DNA of 64,000 nt, from assembly GCF_037974355.1 (NCBI RefSeq), contig NZ_CP150235.1, positions 3,720,001-3,784,000 of the forward strand, written 5' to 3'. Position 1 is the first letter of the stretch, and each line of letters begins with the position of its first letter. Shown piece after piece: positions 30,092 through 39,322 of the stretch. The notes beneath the pieces were generated by a model. It made no database searches. It had not been told where the DNA came from and worked only from the letters and a program-made list of their open reading frames with translations. Source of the stretch: Paenibacillus sp. FSL R5-0517 (GTDB taxonomy: Bacteria > Bacillota > Bacilli > Paenibacillales > Paenibacillaceae). Position numbers and translations under genes: made by a program.

Positions 30092-31126
30092 ATGACTGTA
30101 AAATTATTTACACCTTTCACCATTAAAGATACTACATTTAGAAACAGAATTGTTATGTCTCCCATGTGTATGAACTCCAGCTTGAACAAAGATGGAAAAG
30201 CTACCAATTGGCATGTGCTCCATTATGGCAGCCGAGCGGTTGGCCAAGTCGGATTAATTATGGTTGAAGCAACAGCAGTTTCTTCTGAAGGTAGAATTAC
30301 GGATGAAGACCTCGGGATTTGGTCTGACGAGCAAATGGACGATTTAAAAAAAGTTGTTGATGCTGTTCATGAGAATGGATCGAAAATTGGAATTCAGATT
30401 GGTCATGCTGGCAGAAAGGCGGAGCTAGACGAAGAAATTGTTGCTCCATCAGCAATCACGTCAGAGGGTAAAAAAGTACCCAAAGAGATGACCCAAACTG
30501 ATATTTCCGAAATGGTCTATAAATTTAAAGAAGCGGCCCGTAGAGTTAAAGAAATAGGATTCGATGTGATAGAGCTACATGCCGCTCATGGATATTTAAT
30601 CAATCAATTTTTATCTCCAATTACGAACCAAAGAACGGATAAATACGGTGGAAATGAAGAGAATCGTTACCGTTTCCTTGAAGAAGTTATAGATGCTGTT
30701 AAAACAGAATGGCAGGGGCCTTTGTTCGCACGTATTTCAGCTACGGAATATGACAAACAGGGGAACTTGATCGAAACATACATTCGCTATTCATTGAAAA
30801 TGAAAGAACAGGGCATAGATCTGATCGATTGCAGCTCCGGTGGAGTTGTCACCCTTCCCATTGATGTGTATCCAGGATACCAAGTTCAACTAGCTGAGAC
30901 TATTCGCAAAGAATCCAACATTCCAACTGGAGCCGTTGGACTCATTACTACAGGTATTCAATCGGAAGAAATTCTCAAGAACGAAAGAGCTGATCTCGTA
31001 TTTATCGGGCGCGAACTTCTTCGTGATCCATATTGGGCTCGAACAGCAGCAATTGAATTAAACACAATAATTGATTCTCCAGCACCTTATCAAAATTATG
31101 GAGCAAGCTGGTTTCCTAAGAAATAA
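30092..31126 (+). CDS. namA: NADPH dehydrogenase, old yellow enzyme family (YqjM/NamA)
   Basis: A 344-residue FMN-dependent ene reductase. It carries the YqjM-class features: Cys26 in SPMCMNSS, which tunes FMN, and the paired histidines in HAAHGYLINQFLSP that bind substrate, followed by the NQRTDKYGG signature. FIGRELLRDPYW near the C-terminus completes the FMN phosphate site. It reduces the C=C bond of alpha,beta-unsaturated carbonyls and responds to electrophile or oxidative stress in relatives. Two perfect promoter boxes lie upstream and a strong terminator downstream, so it is monocistronic. Confidence 0.9.
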   Translation: MTVKLFTPFTIKDTTFRNRIVMSPMCMNSSLNKDGKATNWHVLHYGSRAVGQVGLIMVEATAVSSEGRITDEDLGIWSDEQMDDLKKVVDAVHENGSKIGIQIGHAGRKAELDEEIVAPSAITSEGKKVPKEMTQTDISEMVYKFKEAARRVKEIGFDVIELHAAHGYLINQFLSPITNQRTDKYGGNEENRYRFLEEVIDAVKTEWQGPLFARISATEYDKQGNLIETYIRYSLKMKEQGIDLIDCSSGGVVTLPIDVYPGYQVQLAETIRKESNIPTGAVGLITTGIQSEEILKNERADLVFIGRELLRDPYWARTAAIELNTIIDSPAPYQNYGASWFPKK

Positions 31127-31169
31127 TTTTTTTCACCTTTAGAAACGTTTACCTCAATGTAGGGATTGA

Positions 31170-31209
31170 GAACAAAAAGCCACTTTATTGATATAGCGGC
31201 TTTTTGTTC
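31170..31209 (+). terminator. Terminator after namA
   Basis: GAACAAAAAGCC pairs with GGCTTTTTGTTC across a short A+T-rich loop. Confidence 0.75.
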
Positions 31210-31315
31210 TATGCGAAAAATCTTAATGTTGTATTTAGTAAAAGCTTCTCTTAACAAAAGTTCTTGCTAATCAGAACTCCATTAAAGATTGACATTGTAT
31301 CAAATTTCAAACGAA

Positions 31316-31335
31316 ATATATGCTATAGCATATAT
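31316..31335. promoter_or_regulatory. 20-bp perfect palindrome, candidate HxlR operator
   Basis: ATATATGCTATAGCATATAT is a perfect palindrome 24 bp upstream of the HxlR start and 21 bp after a TTGACA box (31289-31294). It is placed to allow autoregulation. Confidence 0.55.
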
Positions 31336-31359
31336 TCAAGGGACAAAAGGAGACTTTAT

Positions 31360-31722
31360 ATGGACATGATCAGCGAAAAACTCTGTTCAACCTATAACAT
31401 TCTCACTAAACGGTGGAGTATTCATATACTTTACGTGCTCTTGAATAATCCTAAAAAATTCAAAGAGATTTACCAAGAGATCGGTGGAATTTCGGAAATG
31501 ATGTTGGCCAGAAGGTTAGTTGATCTTCAAAAAGAACATTTAATTACAAAAAACCTGAACTCCAATAAAGTTTATCCTAAGTATGTCCTAACTGAAAAAG
31601 GGCGAGCGCTATCTTCATTCATACCTACTCTAATTCAATGGGGCTGTACTGACTTCCCCTTAACAGGAGATAGTTACTCAATAAATAAGGAGGAGAGAGG
31701 AGATGGAACGGCTTTCTCATAA
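31360..31722 (+). CDS. HxlR-family transcriptional regulator
   Basis: I take ATG 31360, with AAAAGGAG seven bases upstream; the longer frame from 31264 runs through the promoter and palindrome. The 120-residue protein has the HxlR winged helix: LTKRWSIHILYVLLNNPKKF, then MMLARRLVDLQKEHLITKN and YVLTEKGRALSSF. HxlR regulators commonly sense electrophiles or formaldehyde. Its 3' end overlaps the response regulator gene by 20 bp, an unusual pairing that suggests cotranscription. Confidence 0.85.
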   Translation: MDMISEKLCSTYNILTKRWSIHILYVLLNNPKKFKEIYQEIGGISEMMLARRLVDLQKEHLITKNLNSNKVYPKYVLTEKGRALSSFIPTLIQWGCTDFPLTGDSYSINKEERGDGTAFS

Positions 31723-32407
31723 AATTTTGATTGTTGACGATGAGCAGCGAATTCGAAATCTTCTGCGCCTTTACTTAGAACGAGAAGGGGTTGATGTAGA
31801 GGAAGCTAGTACAGGAGAAGACGGGCTAGACAAGGCACTCAGCGGTTACTACGACCTTCTTATCTTAGATGTCATGTTACCAGGTATGGATGGCCTCTTC
31901 TTAACATCAAAAATTCGTCAATACAAAACAACGCCTATACTTATGATAACGGCAAAAGCGAGTGAAAAAGATATCATTGAAGGGTTTGAAGCAGGAGCAG
32001 ATGATTATGTAATCAAACCTTTTAGCCCCCGTGAAGTGGTACAACGAATAAAAAGGTTAATTCAAAGAAGTCAGGGGATGAACGAAGACAATATTAATTT
32101 TCAGAGAAGATTGAAACTGCGTAATTTTGTTATTGAAGAGAATCACTTATTGACTTCAAATGGAAGAGAAGTATATCTTACAACAAAGGAATATGAATTG
32201 TTATTTTATTTGGCAACCTCTCCAGATAAATTGTTTACAAGAGAAAACATTCTACAACATGTATGGGATTATGATTATAGTGTTGATTATCGAACTGTAG
32301 ACACTCATATTATGCGAATCCGTGAAAAGCTGGATATGATCTCACCCAATTCATCCTCTATGATTAGAACTGTATGGGGATTAGGATATAAATTTGAGCT
32401 CAATTAA
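31703..32407 (+). CDS. OmpR/PhoB-family response regulator, orphan
   Basis: A 234-residue regulator with GGAGGAGAGGAG upstream. The receiver domain (6-120) has acidic residues D12-D13, phospho-acceptor Asp56 in LLILDVMLPG, and KPFSPREVV with the conserved Lys. The winged helix (about 135-234) has YLTTKEYELLFYLATSPDKL and YRTVDTHIMRIREKL. It resembles ResD/SrrA-type regulators. No kinase gene adjoins it, and it overlaps an HxlR gene. A second regulator at 45918 shares the KPFSPREVV motif, so cross-talk with a common kinase is possible. Confidence 0.88.
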   Translation: MERLSHKILIVDDEQRIRNLLRLYLEREGVDVEEASTGEDGLDKALSGYYDLLILDVMLPGMDGLFLTSKIRQYKTTPILMITAKASEKDIIEGFEAGADDYVIKPFSPREVVQRIKRLIQRSQGMNEDNINFQRRLKLRNFVIEENHLLTSNGREVYLTTKEYELLFYLATSPDKLFTRENILQHVWDYDYSVDYRTVDTHIMRIREKLDMISPNSSSMIRTVWGLGYKFELN

Positions 32408-32455
32408 TTATTTTTAATTCTTAGGATTTACTTTTAATTATGGAGGAGGATTTGT

Positions 32456-33106
32456 ATGTCACAATATACTAGACCTGATTGGAGCCGTAGCGCTTTAATC
32501 ACTATTGATTTGCAAAAAGATAACTCTCTTGCCGGATCAGTTGCAGAAGTTCAAGGTACCGCTGAACTTTTACCAACGATAGAATTGATAACGAATGCTT
32601 TCCGAGCTGCTAGTCGGCCTATTATTCATGTTATTCGACTTTATAAAACAGATGGATCAAATGTCGATCTTTGTCGCAGAGAAGTCGTAGAGAATGGTTT
32701 CCAATTTGTAGTGCCTGATACGGAAGGCTCCAATTTGGTTAACGCCGTAAGACCAGCAAACAGCCCCGATCTTGATGGAGATGAACTTCTTAGCGGGAAG
32801 TTCCAGCAATTAGGAGAACAGGATTGGGCCATGTATAAACCCAGATGGGGAGCATTTTACCAAACTCATTTAGAAAAATTTCTAATTGAAAAAAAGATTG
32901 ATACATTAGTTTTTACGGGCTGCAACTTTCCCAATTGTCCACGAACAAGTATTTACGAAGCTAGCGAAAGGGATTTCAAGGTGGTCATGGCCGATGATGC
33001 TATATCTGGACTATATGAGAAAGGCGTAGCAGAGATGAACAATATTGGTGTTTCAGTCGTATCCTCCTCTGAAATTATACGGAATTTAGAACTTATCTCC
33101 GAGTAG
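32456..33106 (+). CDS. Isochorismatase-family cysteine hydrolase
   Basis: A 216-residue protein with GGAGGAGG upstream. The triad is visible: Asp18 in ALITIDLQKD, Lys128 in AMYKPRWGAF and Cys161 in FTGCNFPNCPRTS. Such enzymes hydrolyse amide or vinyl ether bonds (for example nicotinamidase, N-carbamoylsarcosine amidase); the substrate cannot be assigned. It follows the response regulator by 48 bp, so HxlR, regulator and hydrolase may form one operon. A terminator follows. Confidence 0.85.
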   Translation: MSQYTRPDWSRSALITIDLQKDNSLAGSVAEVQGTAELLPTIELITNAFRAASRPIIHVIRLYKTDGSNVDLCRREVVENGFQFVVPDTEGSNLVNAVRPANSPDLDGDELLSGKFQQLGEQDWAMYKPRWGAFYQTHLEKFLIEKKIDTLVFTGCNFPNCPRTSIYEASERDFKVVMADDAISGLYEKGVAEMNNIGVSVVSSSEIIRNLELISE

Positions 33107-33146
33107 ATCAAAAATGAGCTCAGCTCCAACTATAGAATTCATAATT

Positions 33147-33172
33147 AGTCGCTATTATAGCGACTTTTTTTA
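33147..33172 (+). terminator. Terminator after isochorismatase gene
   Basis: AGTCGCTATTATAGCGACT is a perfect hairpin followed by a long T run. Its core, AGTCGCTATTATAGCG, is nearly identical to the terminator hairpin inside repeat A. Confidence 0.8.
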
Positions 33173-33296
33173 TATTATGGGTATGGTACAGGATTTTGAT
33201 TCTAGAGTGCAACTTCTTCTCAAGAAAGAATTTTATGTTGCTTATTCCTTATGAGAATAATTATATTAACAAAGGGTACCATGAAAAAGTAAAGAT

Positions 33297-34121
33297 ATGC
33301 TGCTCCCACACAACGAAGAAAAGAGAGTGATTGATTTGGAATATATTAATCGTTGGGGATTATTGAATTCTTTGATTAGCATTATAAATGAAACTTCAGA
33401 TAATGATACCAATGTGATGCTAGCTAAATATCTACTAGAAAATTACAATCGCTTACATGAACTTAATGTTTATGATATTGCGGATGAATGTTTTGTTAGT
33501 CGAGCAACGGTCAGGCGACTCGCACAAAACTTAGGATACGATAATTTCAAAGATTTAAAAAAACAATTCGACGATTTTTATAGTAATTATAGTTTTTATC
33601 GCTTTGGAATTCCTGCTACCAGCGAAGAACACTCCGTTGCCAAACAGTTATATGAGATGGCTTTGGAATGTGATCGTCACCTCACACCTGATTTTCTAGA
33701 GCGGGCGGTTACAAAAATTCATCAAAGCAAGCAGATCGTTTTCTTGACTTCAGACGTTTATAGTGACCAGTGCAGTGATTTTCAAAAGGCTATGATTTTA
33801 TCCGGTAAAATTGTTAGAATTATTTCAAATAAGTTTGAAGATAACGCTGTGCTTGAAAGACTAAACCGGGATGATATGCTGGTTGTTCTATCGGTCGCTG
33901 GTTTTTTTGCGAGTGTATCATTTGATATGGTCAATTCCTTAGATACCAACAAGATACTAATCACAACCATTCATAAGGAATTGTATGAGAAACATTATGA
34001 TGAGGTATGGTATCTAAGCAGTTCGGATCTTTCTCAAAGCCGAAGTGTGTATACAATCTATGCTCTTAAATATTATCTCGAAAGCATTTATGCGACATAT
34101 ATCAAAAAGTACGGCAAATAA
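33297..34121 (+). CDS. MurR/RpiR-family transcriptional regulator
   Basis: A 274-residue protein; ATG 33297 has only a weak AAAG ribosome site, so a later GTG or TTG start is possible. The HTH_6 domain includes NVYDIADECFVSRATVRRLA near residue 60. The SIS domain includes QIVFLTSDVYSDQCSDFQKA and MLVVLSVAGFFASVSFD. It resembles the GlvR/YbbH subgroup controlling phosphoglycoside utilisation. It precedes, on the same strand, a PTS EIIBC, a GH1 and an EIIA gene. A terminator at 34166 and a cre-like site follow it. Confidence 0.82.
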   Translation: MLLPHNEEKRVIDLEYINRWGLLNSLISIINETSDNDTNVMLAKYLLENYNRLHELNVYDIADECFVSRATVRRLAQNLGYDNFKDLKKQFDDFYSNYSFYRFGIPATSEEHSVAKQLYEMALECDRHLTPDFLERAVTKIHQSKQIVFLTSDVYSDQCSDFQKAMILSGKIVRIISNKFEDNAVLERLNRDDMLVVLSVAGFFASVSFDMVNSLDTNKILITTIHKELYEKHYDEVWYLSSSDLSQSRSVYTIYALKYYLESIYATYIKKYGK

Positions 34122-34165
34122 AGTGTATCCGCTGGACTGCCGAGTCTCCTCCAATTTGATTTCCT

Positions 34166-34201
34166 AAAGAAACCAACGTTCTAACGTTAGGTTTCTTTTT
34201 A
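34166..34201 (+). terminator. Terminator after RpiR gene
   Basis: AAAGAAACC ... GGTTTCTTT with inner ACGTT/AACGT pairing, followed by Ts, 45 bp after the regulator stop. Confidence 0.75.
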
Positions 34202-34232
34202 ATTCAATTTTTGTAAATCAGAGTCGGAGGTG

Positions 34233-34247
34233 TCGTAAGCGCTTTCG
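34233..34247. promoter_or_regulatory. cre-like site upstream of PTS operon
   Basis: TCGTAAGCGCTTTCG matches the CcpA cre consensus at 13 of 15 positions and contains the AAGCGCTT core. It lies 143 bp before the PTS start. Confidence 0.5.
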
Positions 34248-34389
34248 GAAAGATTGAAAATCTGGGGTGCAGATTTTGTCCCCAACTTTATAAATCAAAT
34301 AAATATAATGAAATTACAGTATACTTCATCTTCAAATGAGCACATCGAACATGAGGATGTACTAAAAAAGGTGTAGGGTGGGTGGGAGT

Positions 34390-35778
34390 ATGGTTTCAAA
34401 TAAAACGCTTGTACAGGATATTCTTGATGCTGCCGGGGGGACATCTAATATCCGAAGCATAACACATTGTGCGACAAGACTACGTCTGACAGTCAATGAT
34501 CCAGCAAAAACAAAAGATGAACAATCAATCAAAAAAATCAACGGTGTTCTTGGCATGGTCATGCGAAATGATGAATATCAGATCATTATTGGCCCAGGAG
34601 TTGAAGCTGTGTATCTAGACTTTTTGAAGTTGGGAGAGTTCAAAAAGTCTGAAGTTGATGAAGATTCGCAGAGTGCACCGGAAAAGACAAAAAAGGGTCT
34701 TCGATCCCTCTTATTGAAAGCGATTGATTTCATCTCTGGTTCGTTTGTACCTGTGTTACCCATTATAGTGGCCGGTGGTTTAATCAGTGCCATTCTTGTT
34801 GTATGTACTACCTTTTTTGGAATGAGCACCGAATCAGGGACATATGTCGTACTCAATGCGATTTACAAAGCAGCATTTACTTTTTTACCTATATACGTGG
34901 GGTATAATACGGCTAAAAAATTGAATGTTACACCTATGTTGGGGGCGCTTTTAGGCGGTGTGTTTGTTACCGGCAGTATTAGTGGAGTTAAAGGACTTGA
35001 TTTCTTAGGAATCCCTATTACAGCAGTAGACTATGGAAGTTCAGTTCTGCCAGTTGTGTTCGGTGTGCTCTTTATGTCTGCAATATATCATCCGCTCGAA
35101 AAACGGATTCCTAAGTCGATCAAATTCTTTGTAGTACCAACCATTACGATGATAATTACCGTTCCAGTCGCTTTAATTGCAATTGGTCCATTGGCAACTT
35201 GGCTTGGTAGCTACATTGCAATCGGTCTGGCTTGGCTTCATACGAACCTTGGTTGGTTCTCTGTTGGGGTTATGGGTGCCCTTGCACCAATATTGATCTT
35301 TAGCGGCACGGGTACTGCGTTATATCCTGCGATCTTTCTTTCATTCACAGAGAATGGATATGAAGGTTTTGTAATGACGGGCCTGTTGGCAGGGAATCTT
35401 GCGGTTGCAGGGGCTGCCATTGCAACAAGCATGCTGTTAAAGAACAAGGAATCCAAATCTGTGGCCATGTCTACAGGCATCACTGCTTCTTTCGGTATTA
35501 CAGAGCCCGCGATTTTCGGAGTATTAACTAAATTTAAACGTCCATTTATAGGGGCGATCATTGGTGGAGCTATTGCTGGATTGTTTGCAGGATTAATGCG
35601 GGTCGTAGAGTATAGCTTTTCATCACCCGGTATTGCTAGTGTTATCGCCTTTATTAATCCCGATGGAACGCTTTTTAATTTCTTCATGGCCATTATAACG
35701 ATCGTAATTGCATTTGTTTGTGGCTTTGTTGCTACTCGTATACTGGGTGTGGAAGAAGACACGTTAATTGAAAATTAG
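34390..35778 (+). CDS. Beta-glucoside PTS transporter EIIBC
   Basis: I take ATG 34390, directly after the G-rich site GGGTGGGAG; GTG 34378 is an alternative. The 462-residue protein has EIIB (1-80) with phosphorylated Cys27 in SITHCATRLRLTV, and EIIC (about 105-455) with ten helices, including KFKRPFIGAIIGG and ASFGITEPAIFGVL. The EIIA domain present in BglP-type proteins is missing and is encoded separately at 37417. The adjacent GH1 suggests import of beta-glucosides as 6-phosphates. The operon is RpiR-regulated with a cre-like site. Confidence 0.9.
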   Translation: MVSNKTLVQDILDAAGGTSNIRSITHCATRLRLTVNDPAKTKDEQSIKKINGVLGMVMRNDEYQIIIGPGVEAVYLDFLKLGEFKKSEVDEDSQSAPEKTKKGLRSLLLKAIDFISGSFVPVLPIIVAGGLISAILVVCTTFFGMSTESGTYVVLNAIYKAAFTFLPIYVGYNTAKKLNVTPMLGALLGGVFVTGSISGVKGLDFLGIPITAVDYGSSVLPVVFGVLFMSAIYHPLEKRIPKSIKFFVVPTITMIITVPVALIAIGPLATWLGSYIAIGLAWLHTNLGWFSVGVMGALAPILIFSGTGTALYPAIFLSFTENGYEGFVMTGLLAGNLAVAGAAIATSMLLKNKESKSVAMSTGITASFGITEPAIFGVLTKFKRPFIGAIIGGAIAGLFAGLMRVVEYSFSSPGIASVIAFINPDGTLFNFFMAIITIVIAFVCGFVATRILGVEEDTLIEN

Positions 35779-35811
35779 TTTGTTTTAGGAAACTGCATAT
35801 GTAAATGCTAA

Positions 35812-37284
<1,473 letters not shown>

Positions 37285-37416
37285 AGCTTCCAGAATTACC
37301 TGCTACTCCATTTTAAAAATGAACTAGATGTACCGTCTTGGAGTCATTTTAAAAGATACACTGATCACGGTAATCGTCTTTCCAAGACCAGACTAAAAAA
37401 AAAGGAAATGATTGTT

Positions 37417-37920
37417 ATGTTTAAAAACTTGTTTGGAAAAAAAGAAGAAGTGCCCACAACGATTGAATTAAAGGCATATGCAACAGGGCAATTGGTGGGT
37501 ATTGAAGAAGTGCCAGATCCGGTTTTTTCAGAAAAGATGATGGGAGAAGGCGTCGCCATTATTCCTTCAGAAGGGAAAATATACGCACCCATTGAGGGTG
37601 AAGTGGTTCGTGTATTCCCGAGAAAACATGCAGTTGTCATAAGAGCGCACAATGGCGCAGAAATTCTAATTCATATTGGCCTTGAAACGGTATCCATGAA
37701 GGGTGAAGGATTTACCACACATGTTACCGAGGGAAAAAAAGTCAAAGCAGGGGATTTGCTTGTAACCGTTGATTTAAATTTGGTGAAAGAGAAAGCAAAA
37801 GATATTATTACACCGCTTGTTATCACCAACGCTGATATAATCGAACGTGTAGAAAAGCCAATTTCTACTGGAAAAGTGAGTGCTAACGAGCAAATTATTT
37901 TAACGGTAACTGCAAAGTAG
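37417..37920 (+). CDS. PTS glucose-type EIIA component
   Basis: ATG 37417 is 11 bases after AAAAAGGAAATG; ATG 37408 is too close. The 167-residue protein is a stand-alone EIIA(Glc)-type domain: DPVFSEKMMGEGVAIIPSEG, active His86 in ILIHIGLETVSMKG, and HVTEGKKVKAGD. It passes phosphate from HPr to EIIB Cys27 of the upstream transporter, which lacks this domain. It may also serve other incomplete PTS permeases. It ends the RpiR-EIIBC-GH1-EIIA unit. Confidence 0.9.
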   Translation: MFKNLFGKKEEVPTTIELKAYATGQLVGIEEVPDPVFSEKMMGEGVAIIPSEGKIYAPIEGEVVRVFPRKHAVVIRAHNGAEILIHIGLETVSMKGEGFTTHVTEGKKVKAGDLLVTVDLNLVKEKAKDIITPLVITNADIIERVEKPISTGKVSANEQIILTVTAK

Positions 37921-38021
37921 TATGACGTCCTGAAAACATATCTATATGAGGAACTGCTAGTGATAGCAGTTTCTTTATTAGCCGTTTTGAATGCCAATAA
38001 CGTCCTTAACGGAGAACGTGT

Positions 38022-38168
38022 CGAGGGACAAGAACATTGTACCATTCAAAGTCGCTATTATAGCGGCTTTTTTGTTTTAAGGAACCAAATCCTTGTCCCA
38101 AGCTGAGGTCAAGGACTTGGTTCCTTTGATGAAAAGGGACAAGAACATTGTGTCATTGCGGATTAGAT
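38022..38168 (+). repeat. Repeat A, copy 2 (full length)
   Basis: CGAGGGACAAGAACATTG, then the hairpin AGTCGCTATTATAGCGGC with T run, then AAGGAACCAAATCCTTG paired with CAAGGACTTGGTTCCTT (38079-38126), then GGGACAAGAACATTG and GATTAGA. The palindrome arms differ in sequence from other copies, yet stay complementary. A more diverged partial copy (GGACAGAACTTGTTC) follows near 38289. Confidence 0.75.
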
Positions 38169-38337
38169 TATTCTCTAAATATTATCATGGCAGAAATAAT
38201 GTGTTGGGATAAGGCTCAAATCTTTCTTTGAGGGCAAAATCCTTGTTTCACTGCTGAATAGAGTCTAGACTTCAAACTATCGAGTGGGGACAGAACTTGT
38301 TCTCTTAATGATTAGATAATGTGCAAAAATAGTAGAA

Positions 38338-39210
38338 TTATTTTAAATATAGTTTACGAAACTGTAACGGTGAAGTACCGAATTCTTTCTTAAAGCAAGC
38401 AGAGAAATAGGGTGAATGTCGAAAGCCTACTTCCTCAGAGACACGTTCGATGGACCAGTCATTGCTAACCAAGAGGCGCTTGGCCCTCTCCAGTCGATAC
38501 TGTAGTAAATAATCTAATGGTGTGCAGTTGTATCTCTCTTGCATACAACGAACGATATAGTTTGGGTGAAAATGTAAGGCAGAAGCGATTACAGTGTTAG
38601 TAATTTTGTCTTTATAATTTTCTTGAAGGAACATGACCGTCCGTTCAGCAATCTTTGAAGTGGCAGAGTCTTTCTTTTCGAAACTCATTTCCTCTATTAG
38701 GCCGAGTAGCTCTCCAAGTAATTGCTGTTCTTGCCAAAATGATAGCACGGATGGATGAGCAAGCAGCTCTTCTAACATCTTGAATACTCTCTTAGTGTCG
38801 GGTAATCGCATATATTTAGGAATCTGAAGTGTATATGAATTGCTAAATGGTCTGTTAGAAGGTCTAGACAAATGGTCCTGCATCTTTTCAGAGGAAACGA
38901 AATTGTTTTGTGTTGAATGTTCAAAATGAATCCAGTAAAAGGCAGTATTCTTCTCACAGGGTTTTACAGAATAGTGTTCTGCATCAGGAAGTAACAGTAA
39001 TAAGTCTCCATCTGTTAGTGTCCAAGACGAACCATTCTCACCTATATACATTTCACCATGTATCATAATTAGCATATCATACGCCTCAATATTGCTGCGA
39101 TGAGGATGCTTTTCTCCTTGTGCATACTCTGTTCTTCCGCAGCCCAAATAATGTGGAAGAGGAGGGATGCGAAGCTCAATTCTAGTTTCTTCATTCATCT
39201 GTATATTCAC
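38338..39210 (-). CDS. AraC-family transcriptional regulator
   Basis: A 290-residue protein with AAAGGTG upstream. The N-terminal cupin sugar-binding domain (30-110) includes DMLIMIHGEMYIGENG and DGDLLLLLPDAEHY. The C-terminal double helix-turn-helix (190-290) includes HPNYIVRCMQERYNCTPLDY and the signature SEEVGFRHSPYFSACFKKEF. It is divergent from the GH127/GH43 gene group and probably activates it with arabinose-type inducers. Confidence 0.88.
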   Translation of the reverse strand: MNIQMNEETRIELRIPPLPHYLGCGRTEYAQGEKHPHRSNIEAYDMLIMIHGEMYIGENGSSWTLTDGDLLLLLPDAEHYSVKPCEKNTAFYWIHFEHSTQNNFVSSEKMQDHLSRPSNRPFSNSYTLQIPKYMRLPDTKRVFKMLEELLAHPSVLSFWQEQQLLGELLGLIEEMSFEKKDSATSKIAERTVMFLQENYKDKITNTVIASALHFHPNYIVRCMQERYNCTPLDYLLQYRLERAKRLLVSNDWSIERVSEEVGFRHSPYFSACFKKEFGTSPLQFRKLYLK

Positions 39211-39322
39211 CTTTGTTGTGTGAGATTTTATAGAAAATAGTTCATATCATTTGTATTACGCCCATTATACCAAGCTTATAATTGAGTTCGTTAAGAGTCA
39301 ACTTACACAGGAGGTACTTCTA

